Shown piece by piece: positions 35,740 to 47,824 of a stretch of 64,000 bases of DNA (its first letter is position 1; every line of letters begins with the position of its first letter). The DNA comes from Candidula unifasciata (taxonomy: Eukaryota > Mollusca > Gastropoda > Stylommatophora > Geomitridae), in the NCBI GenBank assembly GCA_905116865.2, contig CAJHNH020008531.1, positions 227,001 through 291,000 of the forward strand, written 5' to 3'. The position numbers and the translations under genes were made by a program. Below the pieces are notes generated by a model that worked only from the letters and a program-made list of their open reading frames with translations, was not told the DNA's origin and searched no databases.

Positions 35740-38700
35740 GCACGTGCTCTGCGCTTAACGTCATCTTGGGCGAGCAGCAAAGAGATAGTGAAGAGGAGAA
35801 AACGAGGAAATGGTGAGGAAGAATGCAAAGAAATAGAAGGGCAGAAGTCAGGAGACTTAAGGGGAAAACAGAACGGCTGGGGTTCAGCTACATAAAAGTG
35901 TGCTTTTGGAGCTGTCGTAGTGACAGACAAGAGAGGGCCCATACTAGAGAGGTTGATATACGATTTTTTATGTATTCATGCATTAAGAGCTGAATGCAGA
36001 CAAATATTATTGCCCTGGATATGTCAGCCATGTAAACCCTGCTGGACATGGGCAATATCTGCAATCGAAGGAGGGCTTGAAACATGTGGTTCTTGACCTG
36101 ATTCAGTGGAATCATGATGCTGTGGAGGCGCAGGAAATACAGACTGAGATTGGTAGCCTAAGCTGGAACATAATTAATGTATATGATGCCGTGGGTTCAT
36201 TAGTCACAAAGCAACAGTGGGACTGGCTGAAAGACCTAGAAGAGATCCCTGGCAACAGGTTCCTTTTTTGTGGGGATATCAATGAACGGAAAAAATAATG
36301 GGACAGTGCTGGAGAAAATCGACAGGGAATTGTCCTTGCTGATGCCATGGTCGACTTTAATTGGGTCTGCATAAATGATGGGAGGCCAGCCAGAATGGCT
36401 CTGAGGTTCGGTGAAGCAGACACGGCTATTGAAATCGCGTTTGTTACCAAGTCAGCAGTACTGGATACAAAATGGACTGTTCTGGGCGATCACGGAAGCG
36501 ATCATTTGCCATGTTCGGAATTCCAAATCCAGTGAAGTCATGGATTCAAAAGCTCGTAGGTCTTTCGAGTATGAGCGGACAAACACCCTTTTTGGACGCC
36601 TCCGACAGAGGGCATGGAAGAGGAATACCAGATCTACTTTTGTGCAGCCTCCATGGTAGACCTCAGAGATAGAGAGGGCATGGAGGTCAAAGAGAGCTGT
36701 AGTAAAACGATAAAAGAATGTGCGACAAACATCCCTTAGCACTCAGGGAGAATAGGAGTGTGCGGAAAGAGATAGGAAAGATGGGATAGCGATTTTCAAG
36801 CATTGTGAAGCAGAGGCCAAAAATGCAAAATGGAAGCAATTTTATTGATGAGATTTGCCGCAAAAAGACATTGGGATAGTTTTGGACACAAAAAAGGCAA
36901 GATGCTCAAGAAAGATCGACCTAGCGTAGTAAAAGCAATTCACAGAGACAACGGTATGCTGTTAACAAGGAGATAAGGGAGGCTTTCCTATAGAGGTTCA
37001 TTTCACAGACATACCACAATGATAGTGATTACAGAGATACAGTTAGAGAAGATCTGGCAGTGATCTTAATGAACAAACATTAAGACATCATACAGGTGGA
37101 AGATGTTAAATGTTTTCTGAAAAGGAGGAAAGACACTGCACCCGGGCCTGACAGGGTTAGATATTCCTACATGAAAGACATGAGTGATGCAGACACTCAG
37201 TGGCCTTAGGGTCATAACCCTAAAAAAACACCTTTGGTATAGTGGTGGAGAAGATAGTGGCGGGTAAGATACAAGAAATTTTGGAACAGAGAAAGCTTCT
37301 TCCAGGAGATTTAGGAAGTACTGGTCGGGGAAAGACATATGGTCAAATGCAACCCTTTGACACTTTTGAAGGTTTATTTCTTTGAAGGATCAGAGGGGAA
37401 ACGGTGGCAGCGGCACTTGATTTGGCAGATGCTTATAACAGAGTCAGATACAGTATCTTGATGAAAGCGCTTATGGAGAAGGGAGGCTGTCCTTATTTGG
37501 TGAACTGGATAGCAGTCTTTTTGTATACTCGCTGGGTAGCTCTCCGCCTGTGTACATGGATCTCTGAACCAGGTATTATAGCTCCAGGACTACCACAGGA
37601 ATCTGCTATTTCACCTGTGATTTTCAATATTTCTTCCGAGAAATATTGCCTATCTGGAGACACATGGAGTTGGCAGAATATTGATATTGATAGGAAGGGG
37701 AGAGATCTGGATCAAATAGCTCAAGAGTTACAAGCAACAGTAGATAAGGTGATCGACTGGTGTACAGACTTGGGTGCTGTAATCAACCCAGGAAAGGCAA
37801 CCATCCTGTGGTGTTCTTTGGGCAACAGGATTGTTAGCGCAGATGTTCCAAGACTCCAAATAAATGGCAGGGACATCAAAAAATACAACATACTGTGGTA
37901 CTGGGTATCAACTTTGACAGAAGTTTGTCTTTCAAGGATTACATAGACGGGGTTGTGACAAAGGCTCGAAAAGATCCTAATGCACTAAAGATTATGGCAG
38001 CGGTGGACATGGAGCAGAGAATGCTGCTCGCACTTTACCAACATTGAATTATCTCAGTGACTGATTATGGACAGGGGTTACTCATGGTCTCGAAGAGTCA
38101 GCTAGAGAAACTGGAGCGCATACAGAATGAAGCTATGCGGGTGATCTTGGGATGTACAAGTGAAACCCTGGTTGTGTGCATCCGATACATCCTTGCATTG
38201 CCGACTATTACACTTAGGCTAAAGGTGCTGCAGGCTAAGTCAAACCTCAGAGTAGCTGCAGACAAAGAACACCCTCTGGATGAAGCTGTGGCTGCAGTTA
38301 AGGGTCAGAGGCTGGAAATGGGAAAATCGTGGATCGTGGATGGCTCAAGCAGAAGACATAGTAAGACAAGTTTGCATGCTGGAGAACATAGGGCGAGGAG
38401 ATGAGTGGGTCAGAGTACTAGAAAAAAAGTCTGACCTGTGTAGTGAAATGATCACATTGGGCCGGGAGTGCAGACAGTGGCCAGCGGGTGCTTCGGAGGT
38501 GGAAGTCCAACCGTTGATTCACCACAATTCAAGCCCAGGTTATCTAATTATCTACACATATGGTTCGGTGGTGAGAGGAAAGAGAAGTGCTTAGGGGTTC
38601 GTAGTGAAAGCCAACAGAAAATCTTTAGTGCAAGACAGCTTATCATACGACATCACAACATCTAGCATGGGAATGGAGGTGGAGGCGGTAACTGCAGATC

Positions 38701-39185
38701 TACGGTGGCTAGAGAACAAGATGCATACACATATCGTAATTTTACCAGACTGAAGGCATGCTAAGAAAGGTGAAGACAGGGATGCTTCGAGCGAAGGGGC
38801 AAGCTTCACTTGGAAGGTCACGGGTTGTGAACATACTATGGATAATTTATCCAAGCCATGCCGGCGTAGTGGATAATGAACATAGAGATTTGCTGGATCT
38901 GCACCATTGGGATGTGAATTGATGCATGACAAGGCAGCTGTGGTCAAGACCCTTTGGTAATAAGCATGGGAATTAGTAGAGAAACAAGATTATTATGGCC
39001 TTGAGAGAATGAGGCACCTGGGTGTAACCGGAGGGTCTGGCCTGCTCACTACACTCAGAGGTAAGGCAAGACGAACATATAACGAGATTATGACTGTAAC
39101 ATCAGTATTGGAACCCTCCGCTCCCTGCTGAAGAGCAGAGGCATAGGAATGCCCCGACTTCAGTGATGTCGATTTTTGACTCAAC
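35740..39185 (+). mobile_element. LINE family A, near full length, degenerate
   Basis: Order on the plus strand: 5' leader from 35740; APE endonuclease (VVLDLIQWNHDAVEAQEIQT; PGNRFLFCGDINE; SVLGDHGSDHLPC-like end); RT linker; RT (ALDLADAYNRVRYSILMKAL; GLPQESAISPVIFNI); thumb (LEKLERIQNEAMRVILGCTS); RNase H (YTYGSVVRGKRSA with GMEVEAVTADLRWLE); 3' tail near 39185. Stops and frameshifts occur throughout. The RNase H domain suggests the I group (I/Nimb/Ingi). Confidence 0.85.
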
Positions 39186-39229
39186 TCAACCCAAATCTGC
39201 TCAGAATGCACTATAGTTGAAAGATGTCG

Positions 39230-39960
39230 TGGGTTACACACAAACCCACCGACTCGGCTTAGGGCAGGGGAAGGTAATGTGGTCCAAAGCTTCTGCCACA
39301 GAGCCTAGAGACATGGTGACACAATAGATCAGAGACTCCGAAAACGGGTTACGAGTTGAAAAAGCAGCCCAGCAGTAGCGGCAATGCCAGTAGCTCGGCC
39401 TCGAAAGTGCCTGCCGTTTGAACTTACACGGGGTGAGATTTGGCGAATGATTGAAGACAACCACCTGTAAAGACTCGAGAAAAACAGTGGTCTGGTGGCC
39501 AGTCTGAGAAGCGATGAAGGGTACCCAGTTAAACTGTTCGCCGTCGAGGTAGGCTCAAGAGGGTTCTTCTCCACTTCCACATAAAATGTACAACGTAGCG
39601 CCGTGGTTACAGGCTTCGGTAGACTGATCCGTGTATCTAGTGGAAAAGAACTTTTAAATTCCTTAACACAAAGTTGTCCGATCAACGCTGTTAACTGCCA
39701 CATTCTTCCTGATGAAACAAGCTTCCATTTGTCACTTAGATCGTGCAGATAGGGGCCTAATGTGCTACCTCAGTACTTGCTGCAAATCACATAACGTCTT
39801 GTCTGAATGTCTTATAAGCACTGCAGCAGTCCGAGACTGGGAGTCATGAACCCCCTCCTCTGCAAGAATTGTAGGGGTTAAATGGGCCGAAACAATTGTG
39901 TAAATCCGCTTTCAACAATTGTTTCGGCCCGTTTAACCCCTACAACCACCTAGCCACCTA
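39230..39960 (+). mobile_element. LINE family B, 3' end with terminal hairpin
   Basis: The plus strand reads EKNSGLVASLRSDEGYPVKL then FAVEVGSRGFFSTST, a conserved C-terminal domain of this LINE type. It ends in a 28-bp-arm hairpin at 39871-39943. Confidence 0.65.
39871..39943. repeat. Hairpin with 28-bp arms
   Basis: The arm gtaggggttaaatgggccga..caattg (39871-39898) pairs with 39916-39943 around a 17-nt loop, with one G-T type mismatch. Related sequence ends other family B copies at about 19970 and 50200. Confidence 0.9.
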
Positions 39961-40098
39961 CCGAATATCTGAAGTCTAATGCTGAGCAATCTCCCGCTAT
40001 CGAGTTCTTCTTATTATATTATGTAATTAAGTATCCTCTTTGTCAGGCTACACATGTTTTACATAAATACAGTGCATCAAACATTACATAATCTTTAC

Positions 40099-40314
40099 CT
40101 GCCTCTCTGTAAGAAGATAATGCACAACCAACGATGCATACATTGCAAAGCCAATCCCTACAAACATTCCAACAAAAAATCCTGAACGGTGACTGTCAAA
40201 CACTCTGTAGTCCATCTCTGCTTCTCCTTCCTTACGTAGCGGATGAACTCCCATAGAAAGATGGTAAGAACTATCTAGAAGGTAATCAGCTACTGCGTTC
40301 ATGATGAGGTTTAG
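40099..40314 (-). CDS. ABCA3-like transporter, exon 4 (end of loop 2, TM8)
   Basis: Seventy-two codons start LNLIMNAVADYLL, aligning with 'VVDNLLFKLL' of ABCA3. They continue through a variable loop to a transmembrane segment (GFFVGMFVGIGFAMYASLVV) and end HYLLTERQ, the usual 'SERA' position before cytoplasmic loop 2. The acceptor is attttcatcag before 40314 and the donor is CAG|gtaaag after 40099. Both ends are phase 0. Confidence 0.9.
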
Positions 40315-40679
40315 CTGATGAAAATATATAATATCTAAATAATCGTTGCTACTAGCGTGCCCGCGCGCACACACAAACACTTAAGCATGCATAACACATA
40401 CACACTCACGAATATGTTCTACGTGTAGAATATATATACATACATATATAAAAAAAAATACTTTGAATTTTTTTAAAAGAAACCTATTTATTGATTCTGT
40501 GTACATAATGTCGCGCTTCGTAATGCCGTGGTACTGTTTTTTTTTAATCCTAGCTGCAGGTGATTTGGTGTTATACCATAATACGTTGGTTTCGACAGTT
40601 GTACCGAGAGTCGACCATTTAGTTAATGGCAAACTAATAGACATAATTGTGACTATGTCAATTGCAGCCATATTCTGAA

Positions 40680-40786
40680 GTGTTGCAGCCATAGTCTTAA
40701 TTGCACTAAGTCCTTTTTGGCATCTTGTCACAACATTCTCCACATGGTCAGGCTCCCGTAAAATGTAATTCCCAGATACCCAAGTT

Positions 40787-40878
<92 letters not shown>

Positions 40879-41270
40879 TGAAGTTTCTACCATCTATCGT
40901 GAGACTTGAGATAGCGGATCCATGTGGCAGCACTGTGGCCCAACTGCATTGTTCTGAGGTCCATGAGCCCTGACAGAGAGCAACCCGACGTGAAAACAGG
41001 ACAGCTGCAACCAAATTCACCAGCCATGGACTGACCTCCTTCTCCTTAAGTGCAGTCATCAAGATGACTATAAGTTATAAGCATCCTCGAGATCCAGTGC
41101 TACCGCCATAGTTTCCTATCTGTTCTGGAAACCTTCATAGACGTCAAAAGCAAAAGTGGCCGCATTTACCCATGTGTCCTTTCCTGGCCTTTAGCTTCCC
41201 AGACCTCTTGGGAGAAGCTTCCTCCTTTACCAAAATTCTTGCAGCTTTACAGCAACTATCCTTCCTTCCA
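40680..41270 (-). mobile_element. LINE family A, RT fragment with (CT)n expansion
   Basis: The minus strand has MMTALKEKEVSPWLVNLVAA and FSRRVALCQGSWTSEQC, the tract before the RT catalytic box, joined through (GA)n to TIDGRNFNT. Bases between the 'ATVLPHGSAIS' and 'LTIDGRN' parts are missing. Confidence 0.75.
40788..40870. repeat. (CT)n microsatellite
   Basis: About 41 CT units inside a family A copy, at a place where related copies have only 'ctctctatg'. Confidence 0.97.
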
Positions 41271-41279
41271 ATGCTTCAC

Positions 41280-42010
41280 AGCTGGCTAAGATTAGCGTAG
41301 AGCCGAAATCACATATGTACCCAGTGGCAGACAGCCCATGGCGTCCTCCTTTTGCAATGAGCGAGACGCCTCCAATATCTATCCAAGTTCAGACCTATCT
41401 CGCTGTGGAATATACATCTAACAAAGTTCGCCATAAGCTTCTCTACCCCACGTTTACTACGAGATGGAACTCCAGGCTGAGATAGCATTGGGATGTACGA
41501 TTTCAGCAGTACTGTTTGTAACGGTCATGCAGGTCATGTCAGACAGGGCTTTCGGCTGCCGATAAGGACGTCAAATTGGAGATCACTAGATGCCGCCACT
41601 GCGAGTATTTATGGATGACACAACTATCATAACGGACAGTGAGGATGATACCCGCACGATTCTGAAGAGGTTTGCCTGCGTTGCCGAATGGTGTGGAATG
41701 CAGTTCAAACCGCAGAAATCAAGAATTTTGTCAATCCTTGAAAGTAAAGTGGCGGCAAGTTTCACGGTGGCAAAGAAAAGGATTCCCACGGTTCTGGGGC
41801 ATCTGGTCAAGCGCCTAGGCCGCGACTAAGATTCGAAGTTATCTGACAGAGTGGAGTTATGACGTATGCATCAGTCACTGGCAACAGGCCTGCTTGCTAT
41901 GGAGCGATGCAGGCTGATCGGGAAGTTCAAGGTCTGGTATCTCCAATTCATGTTGATTCCAAAGCTCATCAGGCCGCTGCTCGTGTACGAGTGAGCATGA
42001 CAGCAGGGAA
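41280..42010 (+). mobile_element. LINE family B, RT fragment
   Basis: The plus strand reads ELQAEIALGCTISAVLFVTV, and after a frameshift MPPLRVFMDDTTIITDSEDD (catalytic FMDD), then WCGMQFKPQKSRILSI and IPTVLGHLVKRLGR. The catalytic Asp pair is intact, but upstream frames are broken. Confidence 0.78.
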
Positions 42011-42089
42011 AAATATAGAGAATACTATAGAATACAGTCTTGAAATTAAGTATACTATGCCCTTTAACATCCGCTAAAGTCTGTCTCGC

Positions 42090-42490
42090 AACATCAAGAT
42101 CAAAATATATAGAACGTTGATAAGACCAGTCCTTTTATGTGGCTCTGAAACGACGAATCTTTATACCCATCAAAGACGCAAACAGCGGGGAATGAAGAGT
42201 GAGAAGTAGAAGCACAACCGACAACTTGCACCATGAGAGCTAATAGACTGAAATGGCTGGGGCATATTGAAAGAATGTCAGATGACAGAGAAGTAAAAAC
42301 GGTATACACAAAGGAGATTAATGGTCGTAGACCATGAGGCAGACCAAGAAGACGATGGAGAGATAATTTCCAGACAGACCTGCAAACACTTGGTGTCACC
42401 AACTGAAAAGAAAAGGCCAACCAGAAAGATGAATGCAGGTGGCGTGATATCTACAGCAATGAACCTTAAGGGCTCGGAATGCTAAAGAAG
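42090..42490 (+). mobile_element. RTE/Craft-like LINE, ORF2 C-terminus, degenerate
   Basis: Broken frames encode IKIYRTLIRPVLLCGSET, 'RANRLKWLGHIERMSDDREVKT' in another frame, and a GAAGAAG tail at 42482-42492. It is the same family as the inverted pair near 15 kb. Confidence 0.7.
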
Positions 42491-42768
42491 AAGTACACAC
42501 TAATCACCACCATGAATGCAGTGGAAAAACAATCCTAATTCTATTCGCTGCTCACAATGTCGCACCATACAAGAAATTCAGTAGCTGGGAGAGGGGTATA
42601 TACTTCCAGTGCACGGATGGGGGAAATGCAACTTATCTGCCATATTGCACTTGCAGTTTGAAAAGTGAGCAACACAGTAAAGAATTACTGTTGCTGCTTT
42701 ATTATACAAATCATAGGGAAAACATATCAGTGAAAAAAATACAGCTTCAATAATGTGAAACTACTTAC

Positions 42769-42936
42769 TGACACAAAAGCAGCGTGATAAGGTTGACTGT
42801 TGTACAGTATAGTAATATTGAACTCAAATGTCGGTTCAACACAACTAAAATCTGCACCAGCAATGAATTGTTGGTCAAAGTCCAAGACTCCGTGTGATTT
42901 AGATGCTTCCAGCAAGTAATTATCGTAGTCAGAATA
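42769..42936 (-). CDS. ABCA3-like transporter, exon 3 (extracytoplasmic loop 2)
   Basis: Fifty-six codons begin YSDYDNYLLEASKSHG and end in YNSQPYHAAFVS. The final part matches the conserved 'NN-QAYHS' segment of ABCA extracytoplasmic loop 2, just before the second helix of TMD2. The acceptor is ccctatatag before 42936 and the donor is TCA|gtaagt after 42769; both junctions are phase 0. The loop probably faces the lumen or extracellular space, as in the family. Confidence 0.87.
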
Positions 42937-43121
42937 CTATATAGGGAAGAAATAAAATAAAACAACCTAAACGACAAACAGGGGTAGCAACTATGTCTAC
43001 AATAAATATGCATTACTATCATTTTATAATTTAAGATTATGTAAAGTTCTACCCTTCTTCTTCAGTCCGCTATCCTCAATTGAGCGTAAGTTGTTGATAA
43101 ACACGCCCAAAGCGTATAATC

Positions 43122-45004
43122 TGTTCTTCTTCTTCTGCCTTTCTATCCCCCAATGGAGCATAGGCCCTCAACCAACTCACGCCAAGTCGTTCTATCCTTC
43201 GCCATTACCTGGAGCTCTCCCCATGTCCTCCCAATCTTTCTAACCTCATTCTCCAGCTCTCTTCTCCATGTGTTTTTTGGCCTTCCTTTATTCCTATGCC
43301 CCTGTGGGTTCCAATGCAAAGACATTCTAGTTATGCTGTTCTCCTGTTTTCTCAGTGTGTGCCCTATCCAACGCCAGCGTCTTTTCCTCACCTCCTGATC
43401 CACTGAAGCCTGTTTAGTTCTCTCCCAAAGTTCTACATTAGTTATTCTATCATACCATTTTATTCCCTCTATTCTGCGCAGGCACCAGTTAATGAATGTC
43501 TGTAATTTATTAGTAATTGCCTTCGTTGTTCTCCATGTTTCCGCCCCATACAATAGTACTGATTTGACATTAGAATTAAAAAATTTTTAGTTTAGTATTT
43601 CTTTTAATTTCTTTTGACCTCCATAAATTCTCTAATGCTATGAAAGCCCCTCTTGCCTTTTGTATTCTTATTTTAATATCTCTATCAGTTCCTCCATCTT
43701 TATCTACATTACTGCCCAAATAGGTGTACGACTCCACGTCTTGGAGTGGGGTGCCATTAAGAGAAACCACATTACTATTTGCCTGATTTATTCTCATTAT
43801 CTTTGTCTTTCCTTTATGGATTTTCAGACCAAGCTGCTGTGATATTGCATTAGGTATATTTAATTTATCTTGTATCTGATTCCGTGAATGGGACAGAAGG
43901 GCAATATCATCAGCGAAGTCCAGATCATCAAGCTGTTTTGTAGGGGTCCACTGAATTCCATTCTTGGTGTTAGCAGTTACTGTTTTCATAGTCCAGTCTA
44001 TAGCCAGTAAAAATAGAAGAGGCGACAAAAGACATCCCTGTCGCACACCTGTTTTTATTTCAAATGCATCTGTTAGCTTTCCCTCATGAAGAACTCGACA
44101 TTTCATGTCTTTATATGTTGCCTTTACTAAGTTGATAATTTTCTGTGGGATTCCATAGTGCCCCATCAATTTCCAGAGAGATTCCCTATCAATGCTGTCA
44201 AATGCTTTTTCATAGTCTATAAATCCAATGTAAAGTGGTGAGTTCAGTTCAATGCTTTGCTCTATTATAATACGTAATGTGGCTATCTGATCAGTACAGG
44301 ATCTGTTTGACCGAAAACCTGCCTGCTCATCTCTTAGCATCTTATCAATAGCATCTTTTAATCTTTCCAAAATAATTCTACTTAATATTTTTCCAGGAAC
44401 TGACAGCAACATAATTCCTCTATAGTTTTCACACTCCTGTAGATCACCTTTTTTGGGCAGTTTCACAAGATATCCTTCTCTCCAGTCTGCTGGTATTTCT
44501 TCGGTCTCCCAGATTTTACTGAATAATCTATGTAGCAATTCTGTTGATGTGTTTATGTTGGTCCTGATGGCTTCAGCTGGGATACCATCTGGGCCTGACG
44601 CCTTTCCTTCCTTAAGAAGATTTATAGCTTTTCTAATTTCCTCTTTGGATGGTATCTCACAGTTGATATCCAGTTCCATTTCTAAAGGCTGGATATCTGG
44701 GGGAACCTCTGGGCCTGGTCTATTTAGAAGCATTTCAAAATATTCAACCCATCTGTCCATTTGATCTTTAGTGTTAGTAAGTACCTTTCCTTGACTATTT
44801 TTGATTGATCCACTTGGCTGACTATATTTACCTACTAATTTTCTTGTGTTACTGTAAAGTTCTCTGAGGTTTCCTTTTGCTGCTGCTGTCTCCGCTTCTT
44901 GTGCTAGATCATTTAGATATTTCACTTTATCTGCCCTTATATGCCTCCTAACTTCCTTGTTGGCTTCTGTGTAATTCTCCTGAGCTCTAGCTAGTATAAT
45001 CTGT
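43122..45004 (-). mobile_element. RTE-like LINE family C, RT nearly intact (one frameshift)
   Basis: A 449-codon frame (43576-44925) holds the RT fingers and palm: PKKGDLQECENYRGIMLLSV, EQAGFRSNRSCTDQIATL, YIGFIDYEKAFDSIDRESLW, VRQGCLLSPLLFLLAID and the catalytic DDLDFADDIALL. It stops after KLKIF. The C-terminal part continues one frame over (43143-43553: LLYGAETWRTTKAITNKLQT to WRELVEGLCSIGG). Dropping out of a T-run near 43582 accounts for the shift. The endonuclease is missing (5' truncation near 45004), and a TTC-rich (GAA)n tail lies at 43122-43135. Confidence 0.9.
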
Positions 45005-45232
45005 TACCCTGTATATACTGTATATACATCCTCGTTATAACAGTGGAGGATACGGTCGGGACACCGTTTTTGGCGTGTCTGGAATAACACATCCCTGTGA
45101 GTACTGAATGATTGATTTCGTACTATCTCGCGGGTCAAGGCAGAATGTCTGGCCATGCTATAGTTACAGATGGCTGAGCTAGATTGACCTGATAGCTAGC
45201 TTGTTCAGTATCAGCAAGATATTACGTATGTC

Positions 45233-45608
45233 GGCTATCTTCCGAATAAAGGTCCAAAATTATCAAGGCCGAAAATATACATCAACAGGGCCTCAGTCAC
45301 ATGTAAATTGCGAACTTCCGGCGACTTCAATCGCCCACGTCCGATGACTACCGCCACAGCCGAGAGTATCTCGGATTGGGGCTAAACTAGATGGCTGGGA
45401 CTCACTAGCAGCAGCTACCGCATCTCCTGTAGCTTTGTTCATTTTTTTTTTTTTTTTTTGCTCGTGAGTCCCAGCCATCTAGTTTAGCCCCAGTTCACGC
45501 CGCGATACTCTAGCCGGTGGCAGAAGTCCGCAATTTACATGTGACTGAGACCCTGTTAGGGTATATTTTCGGCCTCGATAATTTGGGACCGTTATTCGGA
45601 AGATAGCC
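45233..45608. mobile_element. Palindromic (foldback/MITE-like) element with 8-bp TSD
   Basis: Arms 45233-45404 and 45464-45608 are inverted copies, with termini ggctatcttccgaata and tattcggaagatagcc. A loop of about 59 bp contains a T-run. The flanks are cgtatgtc at 45225-45232 and 45609-45616. The 8-bp duplication fits hAT, P or Merlin type; no transposase is present. Confidence 0.92.
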
Positions 45609-46044
45609 CGTATGTCATTATACCTCAAGTCTTTACTTTTTTTAATAAGGCGTTGCGAACAGGTTTTGTAATAATTGAATACCTGGTTCTTTTTTAAATG
45701 CATGTGATTTGGTAAAGGATCGCCTTGAGTTGATTCAGAAAGTGGATGGAGCTTCCAACCGTTCAGGGCAATCGCAAACTACTGAAGCAAAATTGCCCAC
45801 TAAAATCACAAACATTTAACTCAGGATCTGCTTCTGCCACGCGTTATCAAGCATAGGAAGATAACTTCTTTTAAATAGGTGTTAGTGTGACAATGAGTTG
45901 AATTAACAACACAGTGAGAGAGGAGTAGTTAAAGTAACCACCGGAGCAAATAGGGTTAATGTAACAGGTGGACTGGCATAAGAAGTTACAGAAAATGTAT
46001 AATTTAGATATTTACCAATAACCGCAGTGTGCATACACACACAT

Positions 46045-46045
<1 letters not shown>

Positions 46046-46124
<79 letters not shown>
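46046..46124. repeat. (GA)n microsatellite
   Basis: About 39 AG units. Confidence 0.97.
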
Positions 46125-46129
<5 letters not shown>

Positions 46130-46132
<3 letters not shown>

Positions 46133-46955
46133 GATGGATGGAGGAAGAGAGAAAACAATAGGATAATTTTAAGAGAATTGTCCACGCTGCTGTTAAGAAT
46201 GTAAGAAATTATTAATAACGTTTTTCACAGCCAGACACAGGAAGCACACCAGAATAAGTGACACCTTATCAACAAGCACATAGAACAGGCTTCTAACTGC
46301 AGGAGGCAAGATCTTATTTCATTATGGCCATCTATCTCTTTTGCCTTGTGAATTAGAGTGAAAAGACATTTTAGAAGTTACAATCTTATCTGGTGGTTCG
46401 TCAGGTATGCTAACTATTAAGCATAAATAAGCAGTGGTGCTGTCGCAAACGTACTGAACACAGGTAGAAGAAGCATGCACGGCCCATCATTTGCTCACGT
46501 TCATTGTATTATTTAATAATAAACCTAAATCGTGTTATTCACTGTATTATAATTCTATAAACTGCATTAGTGATTGGCAGTGAATTATTGCCATTTGAGC
46601 TAGCTATTGGGTGCAATGGCTAGGTAACCTTATAGTGTACACTTCCACACGGAAATAGTTTTATTTTGAAGTAACAATGTTGAAACCAATTCTATAATCG
46701 TTGTAGAGATGAAGGGATAGAGCACCGACGAAGCGAAAACTACAAACTAGATCTAATATCAAGATATAACAAATTTAGACACACGAACACTTGTCCAGTA
46801 GCATTAACTATTTAAAACTCAAGACAAATCTACACAAGCAAAAACTGCAAAAATAAATATGATTTATTCATCCGGAAGAGAAACAAAATTGACAAATCTA
46901 ATATGAGCCGAGCAAAGTGTGAACATTTGCTTCATCAAGCTTGTTTTCTCGACAG
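46130..46955. other. AT-rich intron, nothing recognised
   Basis: No gene, LINE or SINE similarity seen. Confidence 0.4.
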
Positions 46956-46959
46956 TCAT

Positions 46960-47178
46960 TTTTACCACGCTTGGATTTTTATCATGGTTTGGGGCGTCGC
47001 AGGTCGACCCAGCCTGAAATAGGTACCAGGATGGATGTCCTGGGGAAGTAAAGGCGGCCGGCGTAATGCTGAACACATTACCCACCCAGTGCCGATTAGT
47101 CTGAAAAAATATGAGGTGCTATTCCTATATGACTGATACGCCCCAAGGCGTGAAAAGAGATCTTTACTTTTACTTTAA
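46960..47178 (+). mobile_element. tRNA-derived SINE, copy 3 (head missing)
   Basis: It contains the shared body (atcatggtttggggcgtcgc; cgacccagcctgaaataggt; cacattacccacccagtgcc) and the tail gatctttacttttact. The tRNA-like head is absent, so it is 5'-truncated. Confidence 0.85.
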
Positions 47179-47484
47179 TTGTTTACCACTGTGGAATATA
47201 GTAGATTTACTTTTAACCTGGAAAAATAGCTAAATAGTTTTCAAGTGCGATGCCTAAGAAGAATACCTGACATTATGCGGCAAGACAAGATCATTCATAC
47301 TAAGATACTGGAAAGAGCAGGTATCTGAACGGTTTTCTCAGTACTCAGTCTTCTAGGGTTCAGACGGCTAGGTTACATCTGGATGATGAAGGATGGTAGA
47401 GTGCTTCAGAACATCCTCTAAGATGAATGACAGATGTGTGTAGGATGTGGAAATACACATGTGACTGAAACACAGTTTACTCGC

Positions 47485-47819
47485 CTGCTGTTTGGTCAAG
47501 TCGATGCTCTGATGTTGATGATTAAACTGGTTGATATAGTAGGTTAACAAATCCAGTGAGCAATTATCATAGTTATATACAACTGACGTGCTACCATACA
47601 TATTGATGTCAAATAAGAGTTCATCTCGCTTGTCATGTTTCGAGCTCATTGACGTGTCAATAGTAATAAATAACAGCACGAAAATGCCAGGCAGAAAGTA
47701 GCTGATGAATGTACCCAGCCAGTGATACTGTGCCACAATGTAACGTTTCACAAGTAATGTTTTTATCTGTGCCATCCACAAATAAACACCTTTTAAAGGC
47801 TGGTATCCTGAGTTAAAAG
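47485..47819 (-). CDS. ABCA3-like transporter, exon 2 (TM7 and start of large loop)
   Basis: The exon encodes FNSGYQPLKGVYLWMAQIKT followed by a hydrophobic segment (FISYFLPGIFVLLFIT). This corresponds to the first helix of transmembrane domain 2 of a full-length ABCA transporter and the beginning of its large extracytoplasmic loop. The acceptor is gttcacag before 47819. The donor is CAG|GCGAGT after 47485, so the intron is GC-AG. The only nearby GT, four bases further on, would break the reading frame. With the GC donor the exon is 335 bp and ends in phase 0, matching the phase-0 start of the next exon. Confidence 0.83.
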
Positions 47820-47824
47820 CTGTG

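Noticed and set aside
44453..44764. 103-codon plus-strand frame, with a similar one at 28181-28534
   Set aside because: Antisense shadow of the family C RT; conserved only because the sense strand is.
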